Origin: Alnus glutinosa
Taxonomy: Eukaryota; Streptophyta; Magnoliopsida; Fagales; Betulaceae
Length of the DNA: 64,000 bases
Direction of reading: 5' to 3'
Assembly (NCBI RefSeq): GCF_958979055.1
Contig: NC_084896.1
Coordinates: forward strand, 6,328,501-6,392,500
In this document: positions 49,344 through 59,562 of the stretch, one piece after another
How the letters are laid out: the number at the start of each line of letters is the position of its first letter
Position numbering within the stretch: the stretch's first letter is position 1
The notes under the pieces: model-generated
What the model was told of the DNA's origin: nothing
Database searches by the model: none
The model's input: only the letters and a program-made list of their open reading frames with translations
Position numbers and translations under genes: made by a program

Positions 49344-50944
49344 GCATTAAGCATTTTGGCTCTTCTAAATGTATATACATGGACTACAAAATGTCTGCGC
49401 CTTCAAATTAGACTCAGTTTGTTTGGACGTTTTAAAACCCCACATAAAAGTTGAGCACCATGTATGTTTTAAAACACCGACAGCGTTATGACTGGTTTCC
49501 TTGTCTTTGTTTTCCCCCGCACCAAACTATGCATTATAATGAGCCACTACTTAACAGTACGTTGCACTAAGCATACTAATTCAAAACTCATCATTCCTCC
49601 TTCACCAACTGCAGTGCTGAACCCACCTACAATTACAACCGGCCTAACCTCCAACTTTTTTCTTCTTCTTTTTTTTCTTTTTCTTTTTCTTTTTTCTCAA
49701 TTTATTTATTTATTACTCCCGCTCTCGAAATTCATTAAAGTATTAAATAAATGATTAAATTCATTATTTTTTATAAATTTAAACTTTTGGAGATAAATAA
49801 TAATTTAACATGGTATCGGAGCAAAAATTTTGAATTTATCTCCCATTTTTAATTAGAATGGTCCTATCAATATAAATTTTTGAAATAAGTAATATTTTAA
49901 CACAACTAAAAAAAGATGGAAAAAAAAAATATTTTTTGTTCTCCCACGGCCTTTCCTCCATCAGGCCACCACCAGACCTTCGTCAAACTTCCACCGTAGC
50001 ACCATCAAGTAACCCCAGGACCACCACCGGACCACCGTCGAAACAAACTTAAAAAATATTTTATGTCGAAGTAAATAGACATTAAGGCAACGAGATTCAC
50101 CAAGGAATTAAATATCGGCCGACGGCCACTCCCTCTTCTGCAGTCCAGCTGCATAGTTTTAAAAAGAAAAATTGTAAGGTGTTTTCTAGCTGTCTTATAG
50201 CTAGTTGCCTTCACATTCCATCCACAGCTAGCGAAATATAAGATAAACATCAAGGCAATAAATCAGTAAAACAGGATGCTGCACGTAGTACTGATCAATT
50301 GATCATATATGCCTTCTTGTCGGTTGCCATTTCCAATGTGCCACGCACGCCAGTTGATTCAATCATTGACTCAAGATAATTATAAAACAACAGAAGAATT
50401 GAATCAAATCTGTATAATCAAAAATCTTATCGATAATATTATATAATGTCTCGATTGCTTTAATTTAGCCTATGATCAACAAGAAAACTACCAAAAAAAA
50501 CAACAACATATACAACCTAATCCAATGGGCTTCCTAGTTTCTGCTCAAAATATGTCGGCATGACGTCGGGCCTTGTACCCCCAAAACGTCTTCCCCATTT
50601 TGGGTTTTTTCAGTTAATGCTATAAACTTTAATTAGCATGAAGTCATATGCAATTTGAATTTGCCAACTATTATATATGTATAGTTAGTTAATCAGGGAG
50701 CCATCACAAAATTAAACCTTGTCATCATCACGAGCTGCTCCTTTTAATTAAAGTTTCCACCTTTTTAAAACATCTTTAAGTTGAAGTTATGATTATACAA
50801 AAAAGAAAGGATATATATGTATGGACTTTGTGTGTGCATGCATGGTTCCTAAGTATCTATAACGTGAGAATATTCTAGCCGGCCAGCACGATATATGAAG
50901 ATATAATAATACGACTAATTAAATTTGAAGAAGAAAAAAAAAAT
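49344..50944. other. intergenic
   Basis: No gene. One arm of the foldback repeat seen in the PPR intron recurs at about 49745-49890. The stretch 49920-50075 contains GC-richer ccaccaccgga words like those in family B elements, in degraded form. Confidence 0.35.
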
Positions 50945-50960
50945 AGATTAGAGATCGGTC

Positions 50961-51321
50961 TCTGCTGCTCGGGGGTTGCCGGTGGCGGCGCGTGTCGTCA
51001 TCTGGCGAAGACATTCTCTGCCTCACTGCTGCCGGCTGGGATTGAGTATTCTTTGTCTGTTTTATGTATATTCTTGTCTCTGTTTCACAGTCTACAGTTT
51101 GGTAGCTGCTTTAAGTTAAGTTTTTTCTAGCTTTGTGGGTAGAGATTTTTTATTTCTACAACTATGGCCTTTGGGCACTGTTTTCTCTTCATTGGGCGTT
51201 GAAGTTGTATTTAGTGCTCGTGTTCTTGAATTGTTTCTCTGATTATGTAATCCCTTTGAGAATTATTTCTCAGAAATGAAGAAGAAGGCCGTGTGTTAAA
51301 AAGAAAAAAAGAAAGAAAGAA
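50961..51321 (+). mobile_element. 5'-truncated retroposon with perfect 16-bp target duplication
   Basis: A 361-bp insert lies between perfect copies of agattagagatcggtc at 50945-50960 and 51322-51337. It begins abruptly with GC-rich sequence (ggttgccggtggcggcgcg) and ends with tgtgttaaaaagaaaaaaag, an A-rich tail just before the second repeat. The T-rich 3' half resembles LINE 3' untranslated regions, but no protein motif remains, so the parent element is not named. Confidence 0.82.
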
Positions 51322-51337
51322 AGATTAGAGATCGGTC

Positions 51338-51941
51338 ACATGTTTGTATATATAGCCAATTAATTAAGCAACCGTCGAAGCTCCTGCTAATATTTCGGGA
51401 TTCCATCGATCAATGATAGAATGGCTAATATTTCGGGATTCCGTATATAGATGATAGACCATTCTTAAAAGGAAGGGAGAGGTTGAAATAATAAAAAGAT
51501 AATAGAGGAAAATTAAAAAATTAAAATATAAAGAAAATAATAGATGAGCTTCACGATTAGAGGTAAAATATAAACGTGAGAAAAAAAAAATTGAAAAATT
51601 AAAAGGTGGAGCTTCAAGACCATGGCTAGATTTAGAGTAATTATACATGTGCATTAAGTGTACGTCTACCAAGTGTCTAAAAAAAAAGAAAAAAAAAATG
51701 ACTTTTAAATTACCATTTGATCAAAATCAGTTTTTGATCAATCACACGCCCAATTATGATTTTAAAAGTTACTTTTTTTTTTTTCTTTTTTTTTAATGGA
51801 CACTTAATGTACATGTAGAATTACTCATAAATTTAACATGCATGTTTGTATTAATTATTTGTCCATAAAGTATGAAAGATATATGTGCCTCCATGTAACT
51901 AATAATTTCTTCAACAACTTAAGTTCACTTTGGACTTTCAT
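51338..51941. other. intergenic
   Basis: AT-rich. Contains an inverted pair of ttaatgtacatgtagaatta / taattatacatgtgcattaa around 51638-51830, possibly another degraded MITE. No gene. Confidence 0.35.
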
Positions 51942-52272
51942 TGTTAACAGTCCCACATTGCTAAGGTATACCTATGTTGTGGGCTTTATAAGCCTTAAAC
52001 AAACCTCTTTCCTGGCCTTAAGGTGTCTTTTATATAAGAGTAAGGCTCAATGGACTTTATCATGATATCAGAGCTTCAGGGCCTTGGTTAATGTTGGGTT
52101 TTCCCTTTCATTGTACATGTGTTTGGACAATAGTGCCACACGTGAGAGGGCGTGTTAAGCTAGAGTCCTACATTGCCAAGGTATACCTAGGTTGTGGGTT
52201 TTATAAGCCTTAAGCAAACCTCTTTCCTTAATGTACCTTTTGTGGAAGAGTAAGGCTCAATGGACTTTATCA
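51942..52272 (+). mobile_element. TRIM (miniature LTR retrotransposon), complete
   Basis: The 5' LTR 51942-52062 (121 bp, TGTTAACAGTCCCACATTG ... GGACTTTATCA) and 3' LTR 52153-52272 (120 bp, TGTTAAGCTAGAGTCCTACA ... GGACTTTATCA) share most positions and have TG...CA ends. The primer-binding site TGATATCAGAGC (52063-52074) directly follows the 5' LTR, matching the tRNA-Met type used by plant TRIMs. A purine tract, gtgagagggcg, precedes the 3' LTR. Flanking 5-mers are ttcat and gtcat (4 of 5 alike). The internal region of about 90 bp encodes nothing, so it depends on proteins from other elements. The AGTCCCACATTG word is typical of plant TRIMs. Confidence 0.88.
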
Positions 52273-52282
52273 GTCATTACTC

Positions 52283-52790
52283 GGCTTGGAAGGCAATTGC
52301 TCTTCCTTCTCTTTGGACTCCTCCTTGTTCTCGATTTCTCAAATGTAATTAATTTAGATGTGGCAATCCGAAAAAAAAAAATTGTTGTGGCTGTTGTTAT
52401 TAGTAACTCTGATGGCGAAATCATCCTAGCTGTCACCCAAAAGTTTTCTAACACTGATGCTCTTACAGAAGAAGCTTCTGTTGCTCTTCTTACTACTCAA
52501 TTGGCAACTTTTGTAGGTATTATGGACTTTCTTCTCGAAAGAGATGCTCTTCTGGTAATCTTTGCTGTGAATCAGCCCCATAGTTTTTCTTCTTGACATT
52601 TTGCTCCCTATATTTCGAATATTAGATTAGAACTCTCTGTCTTTCAAAGCTGAAATGCTTTAAAAGTTTCTAGATGTGCCAATCTGCATGCACATGGTTT
52701 AGCTAAATGGGCCGTTACCCACATTGTATTTTGTAGCATTTCCACATGTTCTCTAATTTTCTCTTCTATCAAGATGAAAAATGGAAAACA
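52283..52790 (+). mobile_element. LINE remnant, RNase H-like C-terminal domain
   Basis: An open stretch to 52596 reads VINLDVAIRKKKIVVAVVIS, NSDGEIILAVTQKFSNTDAL, TEEASVALLTTQL and ERDALLVIFAVNQPH. This follows the plant LINE RNase H fold (RVT_3), in which the catalytic D-E-D positions sit in comparable places. It continues, after stops, with CANLHAHGLAKWAVTH near 52690. No upstream RT is attached; the TRIM lies immediately 5'. Remnant, not a host gene. Confidence 0.72.
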
Positions 52791-53519
52791 TCATCTCTTA
52801 TAACTTTTTCGTTATTCAATTAAAAAAAAAAAAACTAATAAAATTAGTAAAATAGAAGTCTTTATATATATGAATATAAAATACCAAAGTGGTGCTACGC
52901 TTTTTTGGTGGCTCAAGAAAGGAGGTGCTGTGGTGGTATATAATATAAATAATCGATCACTTTTGTAAAGATAGATGTGCTCAATTTTATATAAAAATAA
53001 TGGATGGCGAATATATGATAACATAATGAGAAACTTTAGCAATTAGGGTACTGGATTGGCTAGGAATATGGTAATGATGAAAGTAAGCGAATAAAATAAT
53101 TAAAAAAAGTTTTAGGAGCATGGTAGGACTAGAATCCTAGTTAGCAACTGATAAAAACATCATAATCTGCTTTTCATGGTTCATTCCCCCTTGAAAAGGG
53201 GAAGATGAGAGGGAGAATTTGGCTGGATGAATTATGAATAGATGATGATGTATGGAGAGATGCCTGCTAAAATGCTTTTTGTTGTGGTCTCCGTAATTTC
53301 TTAAGAGTTTCTACATGATCCTGAACTGGCATATCTTCTCCATTTTCAGCTTAGAAGCATATAGCTTGGGGGTGAGATCGAGTCTGTGAAAGAAAGTACT
53401 AGATTCAGCAAATGTCTGGCTTAGAACCAGTCCCAGGTTGTCGCTAGGTCTACCAGAGCTCCAGTTGCAAAGATCAATATATATCGGATTACAAAAACTC
53501 TGGAGAGAAAGAGCAAAGA
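52791..53519. promoter_or_regulatory. upstream region of the AHL gene
   Basis: AT-rich sequence without recognisable transposon ends, presumably holding the AHL promoter and leader. No unambiguous TATA box; tatatat words occur at about 52863 and 53476. Confidence 0.35.
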
Positions 53520-54242
53520 ATGGACCCTGATGCACCCACTACAAGTTCAGGAGCAACCTCCGGTCGCCGGTCTCGTGGACGGCCTTCCGGTTCGAAGAAC
53601 AAGCCGAAGCCACCAATACTCATAACCAGGGAAAGCCCGAATGCGCTGAGGTCCCATGTACTAGAAGTCTCTGCGGGTTCAGACGTGGTGGAGTCAGTGT
53701 CAAACTATGCTTGCCGCCGCGGCCGCGGAGTTTGTGTTCTCAGTGGCAGCGGGGCTGTCACCAATGTAACCTTGCGCCAGCCATCGGCAGCTGGCGCCTC
53801 ATCTGGGGGCATTGTAACATTACATGGGCGGTTTGAGATTCTTTCGCTGACTGGGACAGCTTTGCCACCGCCGGCTCCGCCAGGAGCCGGTGGATTGACA
53901 ATATTTTTGGCAGGTGGGCAGGGACAGGTTGTAGGAGGGAGTGTGACATCGCCACTGACGGCTTCAGGTCCTGTGCTGTTGATGGTGGCATCATTTGCAA
54001 ATGCAGTATATGATAGGCTGCCATTGGAGGAGGAAGAGCCGTCACCGGTGCAGTTACAGCCCACAAACTCACCATCTTCGGAAGTGACTGGTGGGGGTGG
54101 GCAATTGGGTGAGGCCAGGGGAAGCGGCAACAGCAGTGGCGGCGGTGTTCCTTTTCATAACTTGGGAGCGAGCATGGGGAATTTTCCTTTCCCTGGTGAT
54201 GCGTTTGGTTGGAGTGGCAATGCAGCCCGGCCTCCATTCTAG
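53520..54242 (+). CDS. AT-hook motif nuclear-localized (AHL) protein, clade A
   Basis: Nuclear DNA-binding protein of 240 residues. One type-I AT-hook, [17 protein letters not shown] (RGRP core at 19-22), binds the minor groove of AT-rich DNA. It is followed by one PPC/DUF296 domain at about 42-165 with the GRFEIL core at 103-108, which mediates AHL trimer formation and partner binding. The spacer [18 protein letters not shown] is the clade A signature (AHL15-29), and the lack of introns fits that clade. The tail is Gly/Ser-rich and ends RPPF. The ATG follows gcaaaga; the N terminus is shorter than in many paralogs. AHLs of this clade repress growth and affect flowering and axillary development in Arabidopsis; the specific role here is unknown. 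A MITE begins about 110 bp after the stop. Confidence 0.94.
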   Translation: MDPDAPTTSSGATSGRRSRGRPSGSKNKPKPPILITRESPNALRSHVLEVSAGSDVVESVSNYACRRGRGVCVLSGSGAVTNVTLRQPSAAGASSGGIVTLHGRFEILSLTGTALPPPAPPGAGGLTIFLAGGQGQVVGGSVTSPLTASGPVLLMVASFANAVYDRLPLEEEEPSPVQLQPTNSPSSEVTGGGGQLGEARGSGNSSGGGVPFHNLGASMGNFPFPGDAFGWSGNAARPPF

Positions 54243-54355
54243 TTTTATTTCATTTGTCAGATGAGTTAGAATGAAAAGCCTGTGATATTTCATCATGAAG
54301 GGGGAAGAAAGAAGAAGAACAAACATGTTTATGAGGCAAAACTACTTATGTCTTC

Positions 54356-54525
54356 AGTAATGTTATTTAGTAGACTGCTATACGACTGTTATACAACTTG
54401 ACGATGCGATAATAAAAATTAGTCATTAGATCAATAACGTATAAAAAAAAAAAGGGTTGATTTCTATTAATATATCATTCTAGTTGTATGATAGTCGTAT
54501 AACAGTTTGCTAAATTATATTACTC
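54356..54525. mobile_element. MITE family C, intact 170-bp copy
   Basis: Ends agtaatgttatttagtagac and, read inwards from the right, gagtaatataatttagcaaa; both continue into tatacgact / gtcgtatac-type words. This is the most complete short copy of the family and lies just downstream of the AHL gene, perhaps within its 3' UTR. Confidence 0.78.
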
Positions 54526-55831
54526 AGGTATTTTTACGAGGATAGATCATGAAACTCAGTTTGTCAGGATGGGAAATGAGCCACAGTTGGACCCAAGTAC
54601 TTGGAATATATCCTCCATATCAGTAAGTCCGATTTGTGTACAAAACATCATAACATTGTTTTCTTTTCTTCTAGCCTCCTCAATTAATTGTTTGAGATTT
54701 TCCTTTTTCTCTTGTTTCATCAAATTTTGGGCTTGTCTAGATTTTGGCAATGCACGCTTTCTAGGGTTTTGTTTCTATTCCATTTCCTTGACACACTCAT
54801 TCGTCTACGGAAAGGACAAATTAAGGAGTGTGAAGATCGAAAACTCAATGAAATATATGTAGGAAAGAGGAAAACAGCAAATTAATATAATTACTACTTA
54901 TTAATCTATTAGCTAGAGTACTCCAATAATCTGTGCATGAACCATTTCCCACATCTTCAATTGAAAACCAAACATCTTAATTAGTACATCGATCAATCTG
55001 CAGATTGTTTTATTCTCTTCGGCTCTTTACAGGGTAGAACTGGCCGTATAATCTTGTAAGCAGATACATTACTTCTGGTAACAACTGGTGATCGTAGAAG
55101 TTCACAGTTTTGAGTCCACTGAACCATGCTGCAGAATCTGCAGAAGTATACTATAAAAGAGAGCACTAATGTCAGTTAGAAAACAAGCACTCAAGGAGTT
55201 TGGGAGATCTTTAACACATGTCTGCAAGCTTGAACATTTTTTGGTCCCGCATGGGCAGCTCGAGTGGAAGCCGCAATGGTGTTAAACGTCAATGTTGTTA
55301 CCATGCACAACAATGATGAATAATATGGAATCAAAAAGAGAGAGAGAAAATCAAGACACGGATTTACGTGGTTCGGCAATGTACCTACGTTCCCAGGAGT
55401 GTGGCTATATTCAATAATGATATAAGGTTACAGCATAACATATTTATAACAAAACTCTACTGTACGGACAGATATGGAAAACCCCAAAAGACCATGTCAT
55501 GACACTCCGCCAACTGGTTACTATACTGGTACTCTCATATTACTCTCTATGCGTAAGAGAATATAAGCCACTTGTTCCAACACTCGAGGTCTTGAATTAT
55601 TCTAGTCCAGACTTAAGTGATACCTATATATAGTTTGCGGGTGATTGCAGGTATCCAGGATTTTACAATGTAGAGGTGGGTCCAAAGGGCCCTACTTTAA
55701 AGAGGTTTTACGTTATAAAAATAAAAATAAAAATAAAGATCTAATTAGATTTCATATTCATTTTTTGAAAATTTTGCATATCAAACTGGTCCCTTGTTCC
55801 AAAAGATTTGATTTTCTATTGTCTTCTTCAT

Positions 55832-55862
<31 letters not shown>

Positions 55863-56289
55863 CAAATCGGCTAATGTGGCATTTTATTTTTTTTACTTGA
55901 CATAGTTATCCAAAACTAGAAAGCCATAATCAGCAGCTAAGGCACGTATTAGGGGGAAGGGGGATTAATTAGTGAGCCACAATGTTGGTTAATTAGGTTA
56001 GTTTTAGAGTTGAGAAATGTTTATTTTCATTCTCTCGTTGTCTTGCATATTTTTTGTTCATCTCCATACAAGAGATGTGTAAATCCACCATTGAATTTAT
56101 GGAACCACACGTGGGTTCTACATATTCTTGTAAAAGAGATGTGGAAGAGATGAGCAAAAGAATTGCACCAAACACATCTCGAAAAACGTAAGACTAACGT
56201 GACAGGCGATACTTTCAAGGAGACGAAATTAAAATTAGATTATCTTCAGGGTTGAAACATATATTTTAACAAATCTGTTCCACTTGTTG

Positions 56290-56325
<36 letters not shown>

Positions 56326-56639
56326 AACCATGTTGAGCAGAAAAGAAAGCCCTAATTCCAAAAAGTGGGAAAACAGGCACAGATATTGAAACTTGAAAAA
56401 GATGGGAGGGTATCTTCTTTAGAAGTTTGTGCTCTATGCATGCATATGCTTGTTGTTTGACATATGTATCTTTCTTTATGTTGCTCATTTAATTATTAGA
56501 TTTATTTATACCTAAACTTTGGTTGTTTTAAACTTCATCACTTCAGGACAATATCTTATATGCCACTGAGAATGAGGTGACCTGTATAATATAAAGAAAG
56601 AAAGCATTATTGCCAAAATTGACGGTTAATTTCTTTTGT
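54526..56639. other. intergenic with LTR-like fragment
   Basis: No gene supported. Around 55346-55470 the phrase acggatttacgtggttcggc and the following text match a common plant copia LTR motif, but no partner LTR was found. Homopolymers: T run at about 55831-55861 and A run at about 56293-56321. A phrase at about 55634-55690 (tgcgggtgattgcaggtatc) recurs at about 35305-35360. Confidence 0.35.
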
Positions 56640-56830
56640 GTTTTTTAAATTATGACAAGAATTTTGGCCTTTAGTGATGAGGAAAAATTGTCACTAATGA
56701 CGTTTAGCAACGGCCAGTCATCGCTAATAGGTCGTCGTAGTTGCTCCGTCCAGAAAGATTATTAGCGACAACTTCAATCATCACAAATAGCGTTAGAGTC
56801 TAAACCGACGTATCGTTGCTAATAAATAAT
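56640..56830. repeat. CACTA-like subterminal repeat cluster
   Basis: Several inverted and direct copies of ttagcgacaac / gtcactaatgacg / atcgctaatag-type words, the pattern of CACTA subterminal arrays. No terminus was identified. Confidence 0.45.
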
Positions 56831-58429
56831 TATCATGCTGAAAATACATGGCCCAATCAACCATTTCACAATGCCATATAATCAATCAAAACTATTTTAG
56901 TTAAACAACTCAAGACCTTTCCAACATAACCCTCATTTTTCTTTTGGGTAAAAAACTTAGCCCTAGCTCATATATCCTCTTTTCCTAATTCAAAATGCTA
57001 TGGACCTCATCTTTTACTCATTGCAGTAAAATGCTTCCAGTCGTATTTTATCATAATATACATAATTAATTTCCTCTAAACCTTTAAATGTGTTTCAACA
57101 TGTTGCAAACCTTTTAAAACCCATTGCCTAAAAACAGAGGAGCAACAACAGGGATTCGTAAAAAATGAAACAAAACATAGTCTTTGCTTCAGTGACAGCT
57201 AGCTCTACCTTATAGCAAAAATTATGAAAAAATCTTGATCACTACCAAATTGACTATAATATATATATTACCAATGAGTTTGAACATAGGGACACGTTAC
57301 TGTGAACTTAAAATTCTTGCCATTTGTTGTTGATCCAAAGTCCATCAACACCTTAGCCGCTTTTAAGGGAGGGGTCGTTAGAAGGCATGCGGTTCAGAGA
57401 CCCGTGGCCCTCTAACGCCCAAGTTAGTAAAACTCTAGCCGAGGTGAGAGTAAATTAAAAAAGCTACTAAAAAATGGAGAATATATAAGTCTCCCTGGAT
57501 GTGGTAATGCATGAGAGTTATATAGGAGAGTGTCTAAAACCCTAGGTCAAAAGAGGAGATCGACTGTGGCACATCCCATGGAGATGCAGATGTACCTTGT
57601 TGTTAGTCTTGGACTTGGTATGGGCTTCACCACTGGGCCTGATCCTAACATGGTCTTTGGTTTTCTTAGTAATCAAACCTTAGAGGCCTATTGGTTATGT
57701 AATACCTGGGCCCTACAATAGTCATTTGAATTTGTCTTATGGGCCTGTCAATATACGGGCCCGGGCCCGGGCCCTCCACCATATTTGGTTAAATGCCACT
57801 TGTATGGGAGATAATGCTAAAATCCAATAAATATTCAACTTATGGTGAATAACAGTTCTGCTGAATCCATTTTGTGCGATTTCTATGTCATGTAAGTTGT
57901 TTGAATAAGAATTCACAAGCAAAAACCAAATCATCCTGAATTTTTGAATTTCCTTTTGGTGTGAGAGGAAGATTAAAGTGTTCATTAGAACCAGAAAAAT
58001 AATACTTCTGTGTCAAGTAAAATAAATATACATCCGAAATAGTTTACTTATCCAGAAGCAATTTTAGATCATTCACTTAAGATTAGGGCACCCATCAGCA
58101 TCATAAATAAAGCAATTGTGAAGCCTCTCAGGCTTTGAACATGCATGTGTTGATTAAAACATATTTCATGTAATGTTGGGTTATTTGGCCTTCAAATGTT
58201 GCCTTCATTGTAATGGAATGCATATAGATTAAAGGACCTTTAAAATGTTGCCCTTACGATTTAATATCATTCACTTGATGTATTTTAATGTAATTTTGGG
58301 CACTTTTGCCTTAATATATTAGATTGAAAGAAATTTCTTCAACCAAAGTTGGAAGAAAACTTTGTTCCATTAAATTTATGAAATGGTGCACTTTGAGTTA
58401 ATCCAAGTCATATAGCTAAGGCTGGCATT
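56831..58429. other. intergenic
   Basis: No gene. A short GC palindrome, cgggcccgggcccgggccc, is at about 57757-57775. Repeated motifs attttaatgtaattttgggc / catgtaatgttgggttattt suggest faded repeats around 58165-58310. Confidence 0.35.
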
Positions 58430-58865
58430 TTGTGTTGGCGTGCCGAATTCGTGTCGGGTTCCCTCATAGGTCAACCCTATATGAATCAATCTGAACCTGA
58501 CTTATTTAGTTAAACAAGTCAAACTCTTCAACCCTGACACATCTATTTAAATTAGCAGATGACACAACCCGACCCGCATAACCCGTTTAATAAACATGTT
58601 GTATTGAGTTAACCCAACCAGACCCATATAATACATTTCATAAACAGGTCATATTTAGTTGACACAAACATGACCCTTTTGACACGTATGTGAAATTAAA
58701 TTAAAAAATTAATTAATTAATTAATTTATATAGGTTATGCAAAATGCAGGTCACCTATGGGTTAAACAAGTTGACCCAAGATTGACCCGTTTATTAAACG
58801 GGTAAATTCAGGCCAACCCAAACCCGATTATACAAAATCCTAACTCACTAATTTCACATTAAGTT
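58430..58865. repeat. dispersed repeat with acccgtttaataaac words
   Basis: Dense inverted and direct words such as gacccgcataacccgtttaa, gggttaaacaagttgaccc and acccgtttattaaacgggt. This kind of element is widespread in plants; a fragment is in the HMGR intron. Arms are irregular and no target duplication was seen. Confidence 0.5.
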
Positions 58866-59562
58866 TGTGTAAAAATTTGTTAGTCCCAGATACAGCATCA
58901 TATATATCACAGCTATTCTTTAAGTTACAAGAAATAATTAGATTTTTTTTTTTTTTAATTGGTCATGGCTGATGCATAGCAAATGAATTTCTTCATTGAT
59001 TTTCCCTCAAAAATTTGCCTCGTTAATTAGATGAGACGGCAAATGAGAGTGGGCAGATTAATTAACCAACAGAATGAAGATAATTACTCTCCATATTCCC
59101 TTACAAAAATCGATGAAACCATCTCTTAATTAATTAATTTATCCATCAAGTTTCCAGATCTGAAACATTTGCAAATAACATTTTCCGAGAGTTTTACCCT
59201 TCACCATATAACATTGGAATGAACTGAATGTGTTCGTTAGTGATGGGCATGCACGCAATAAAGTATATGAACGTGTAGGAGAGTCTTCAAACACCTACGT
59301 GATTGATCAAAAGCTCCTACGTGCTCCCCATTTCTGCCTCTAAAAGTTGGTGGAAAGAAAAATTTCATGAATTATTACAAATGTTTCTTTATTCTATTTA
59401 GTATGATCCATCAGGTCTTTTTTTTCTCGTTAACTTGCCAGTATAGCATGCTGCTTTTTCCATGTGGGCATCTGTCGGGAAGAGTTTTTGTCTGAAGCTT
59501 TGATCAGCATCTCTTCAAGAATTGGACTCATGTCTTTATGAAGCTTTGATCAGCACAAGATA
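58866..59562. promoter_or_regulatory. upstream region of CSLD-like gene
   Basis: No transposon ends visible. Near the start codon the phrase gaagctttgatcagca occurs twice (59495-59510 and 59539-59554), a short direct repeat in the probable leader. No clear TATA box. Confidence 0.4.

Noticed and set aside
52231..52596. Stand-alone host gene for an RNase H-like protein
   Set aside because: It lacks a proper start outside the TRIM LTR, continues as broken LINE sequence downstream, and matches the C-terminal LINE domain.
53705..54237. Antisense open frames across the AHL gene
   Set aside because: Shadows of the Gly/Pro-rich AHL coding sequence; no independent support.
57757..57775. GC palindrome cgggcccgggcccgggccc as a regulatory site or CpG island
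   Set aside because: Isolated 19-bp low-complexity palindrome with no gene nearby to regulate.
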